From: an uncultured Bacilli bacterium
GTDB taxonomy: Bacteria; Bacillota_I; Bacilli_A; RF39; UBA660
NCBI GenBank assembly: GCA_947627835.1
Contig: CANQXM010000058.1
Location: 1-7,290, forward strand
Direction of reading: 5' to 3'
Length of the DNA stretch: 7,290 nt
The position numbers and the translations under genes were made by a program. Each line of letters begins with the position of its first letter. Within the stretch, counting starts at the first letter, position 1. The notes beneath the pieces are model-generated. The model searched no databases. It saw nothing but the letters and a program-made list of their open reading frames with translations, and was not told the DNA's origin. Positions 7,092 to 7,290 of the stretch are shown here, piece by piece.

Positions 7092-7097
7092 TATAAT
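7092..7097 (+). promoter_or_regulatory. Possible -10 box before the MYG1-like fragment
   Basis: A perfect TATAAT lies 20 bases before the ATG at 7118. No -35 with 16 to 18 bases of spacing is convincing (TTGGAA at 7065-7070 is 21 bases away). The preceding bases ATATACGT are the same as those around the -10 of the tRNA promoter at 1402-1413. Confidence 0.35.
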
Positions 7098-7117
7098 ACT
7101 ATCAAAAGAGTGGTTTT

Positions 7118-7225
7118 ATGATACAAATAACGAACGATATAAAAAAAGCAAATGCCATCACCCATAGCGGAACTTTTCATGCTGATGACATCTTTTCAAC
7201 GATTTTTTTAAATAAGTTGTGTTAA
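7118..7225 (+). pseudogene. 5' fragment of a MYG1-family gene, cut short
   Basis: ATG at 7118, behind a GAGTGG site (7108-7113), opens a 35-codon frame ending in TAA at 7223-7225. Residues 14-24 read ITHSGTFHADD, followed by IFSTIFLNKL. This matches the conserved N-terminus of MYG1 (UPF0160) proteins, DHH-like nucleases of about 300 residues whose first motif is THxGxFHxDD/E. The rest of the domain is missing: the frame stops right after NKLC, and the other two plus frames also close within about 35 bases. Shifting the T7 run (7203-7209) by one base makes stops sooner, so a simple slip does not restore it. I infer a gene broken near 7216-7225. The family call rests on about 20 residues. Confidence 0.55.
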
Positions 7226-7241
7226 ACAAAATGACTGATAA

Positions 7242-7290
7242 TTAATTATGATATTCAGCATAAGCAATATTCAAATCAATTGGCATAGGG
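7242..7290 (-). CDS. Possible 3' end of an unidentified minus-strand gene (partial)
   Basis: On the minus strand a frame is open from the window edge for 15 codons (PMPIDLNIAYAEYHN) to TAA at 7242-7244. I do not recognise the residues, and a stretch this short may be chance. Its position, ending about 17 bases past the broken MYG1 frame, would suit a transposase or other inserted gene, but no inverted repeat or target duplication can be shown here. Confidence 0.2.
   Translation of the reverse strand, partial: PMPIDLNIAYAEYHN

Noticed and set aside
6930..7121. Plus-strand 63-codon open frame
   Set aside because: It is antisense to the start of def and its promoter, and shows no recognisable protein features.
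7203..7209. T7 run as a phase-variation slip site in the MYG1-like fragment
   Set aside because: One base more or less gives TAA within a few codons, so no phase reopens a long frame.

Overview
The window is AT-rich, with lysine- and glutamate-heavy proteins, Shine-Dalgarno sites of the GGAGG type, tRNA genes that encode their 3' CCA, and TGA used as a stop codon (rnc, yidD) while tryptophan is TGG. This points to a low-GC Gram-positive (Bacillota), possibly one of the wall-bearing lineages close to the Mollicutes that keep the standard code. The short SMC protein (980 aa, close to the roughly 980 aa of mycoplasma P115/SMC) fits that placement. The placement is inference; no marker here fixes the genus.

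Layout. The 3' end of a tRNA (probably Arg) with its terminator opens the window. A single-gene unit for a NagZ-type glycosidase lipoprotein follows (153-1346). Next is a two-tRNA unit, Ile(GAT)-Glu(TTC), with its own promoter and terminator (1385-1630). On the minus strand lies a two-gene operon, yidD followed by a ZnuA-like substrate-binding lipoprotein; the two genes overlap by 4 bases (stop TGA, start TTG). Back to back with it, the rnc-smc operon runs on the plus strand from a good sigma-A-type promoter. A strong hairpin ends smc and also serves the convergent peptide deformylase gene (def). Divergent from def is a short plus-strand fragment that looks like the first about 33 codons of a MYG1-family gene, which then stops.

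Functions. Most of the window is housekeeping: translation (tRNAs, deformylase), RNA processing (RNase III), chromosome organisation (SMC), membrane-protein insertion (YidD) and wall-fragment turnover (NagZ-like). In several places the start codon can be settled from promoter and RBS positions: rnc at 2844, yidD at GTG 2738, def at ATG 7015.

The points most worth a second look are the ZnuA-like protein, which keeps the fold signatures of cluster A-I metal-binding proteins but has none of the expected histidine ligands; its translational coupling to yidD; and the broken MYG1 gene at the right edge, which may mark an insertion or rearrangement boundary. I found no CRISPR array, recognisable phage gene or clearly new multi-gene system.
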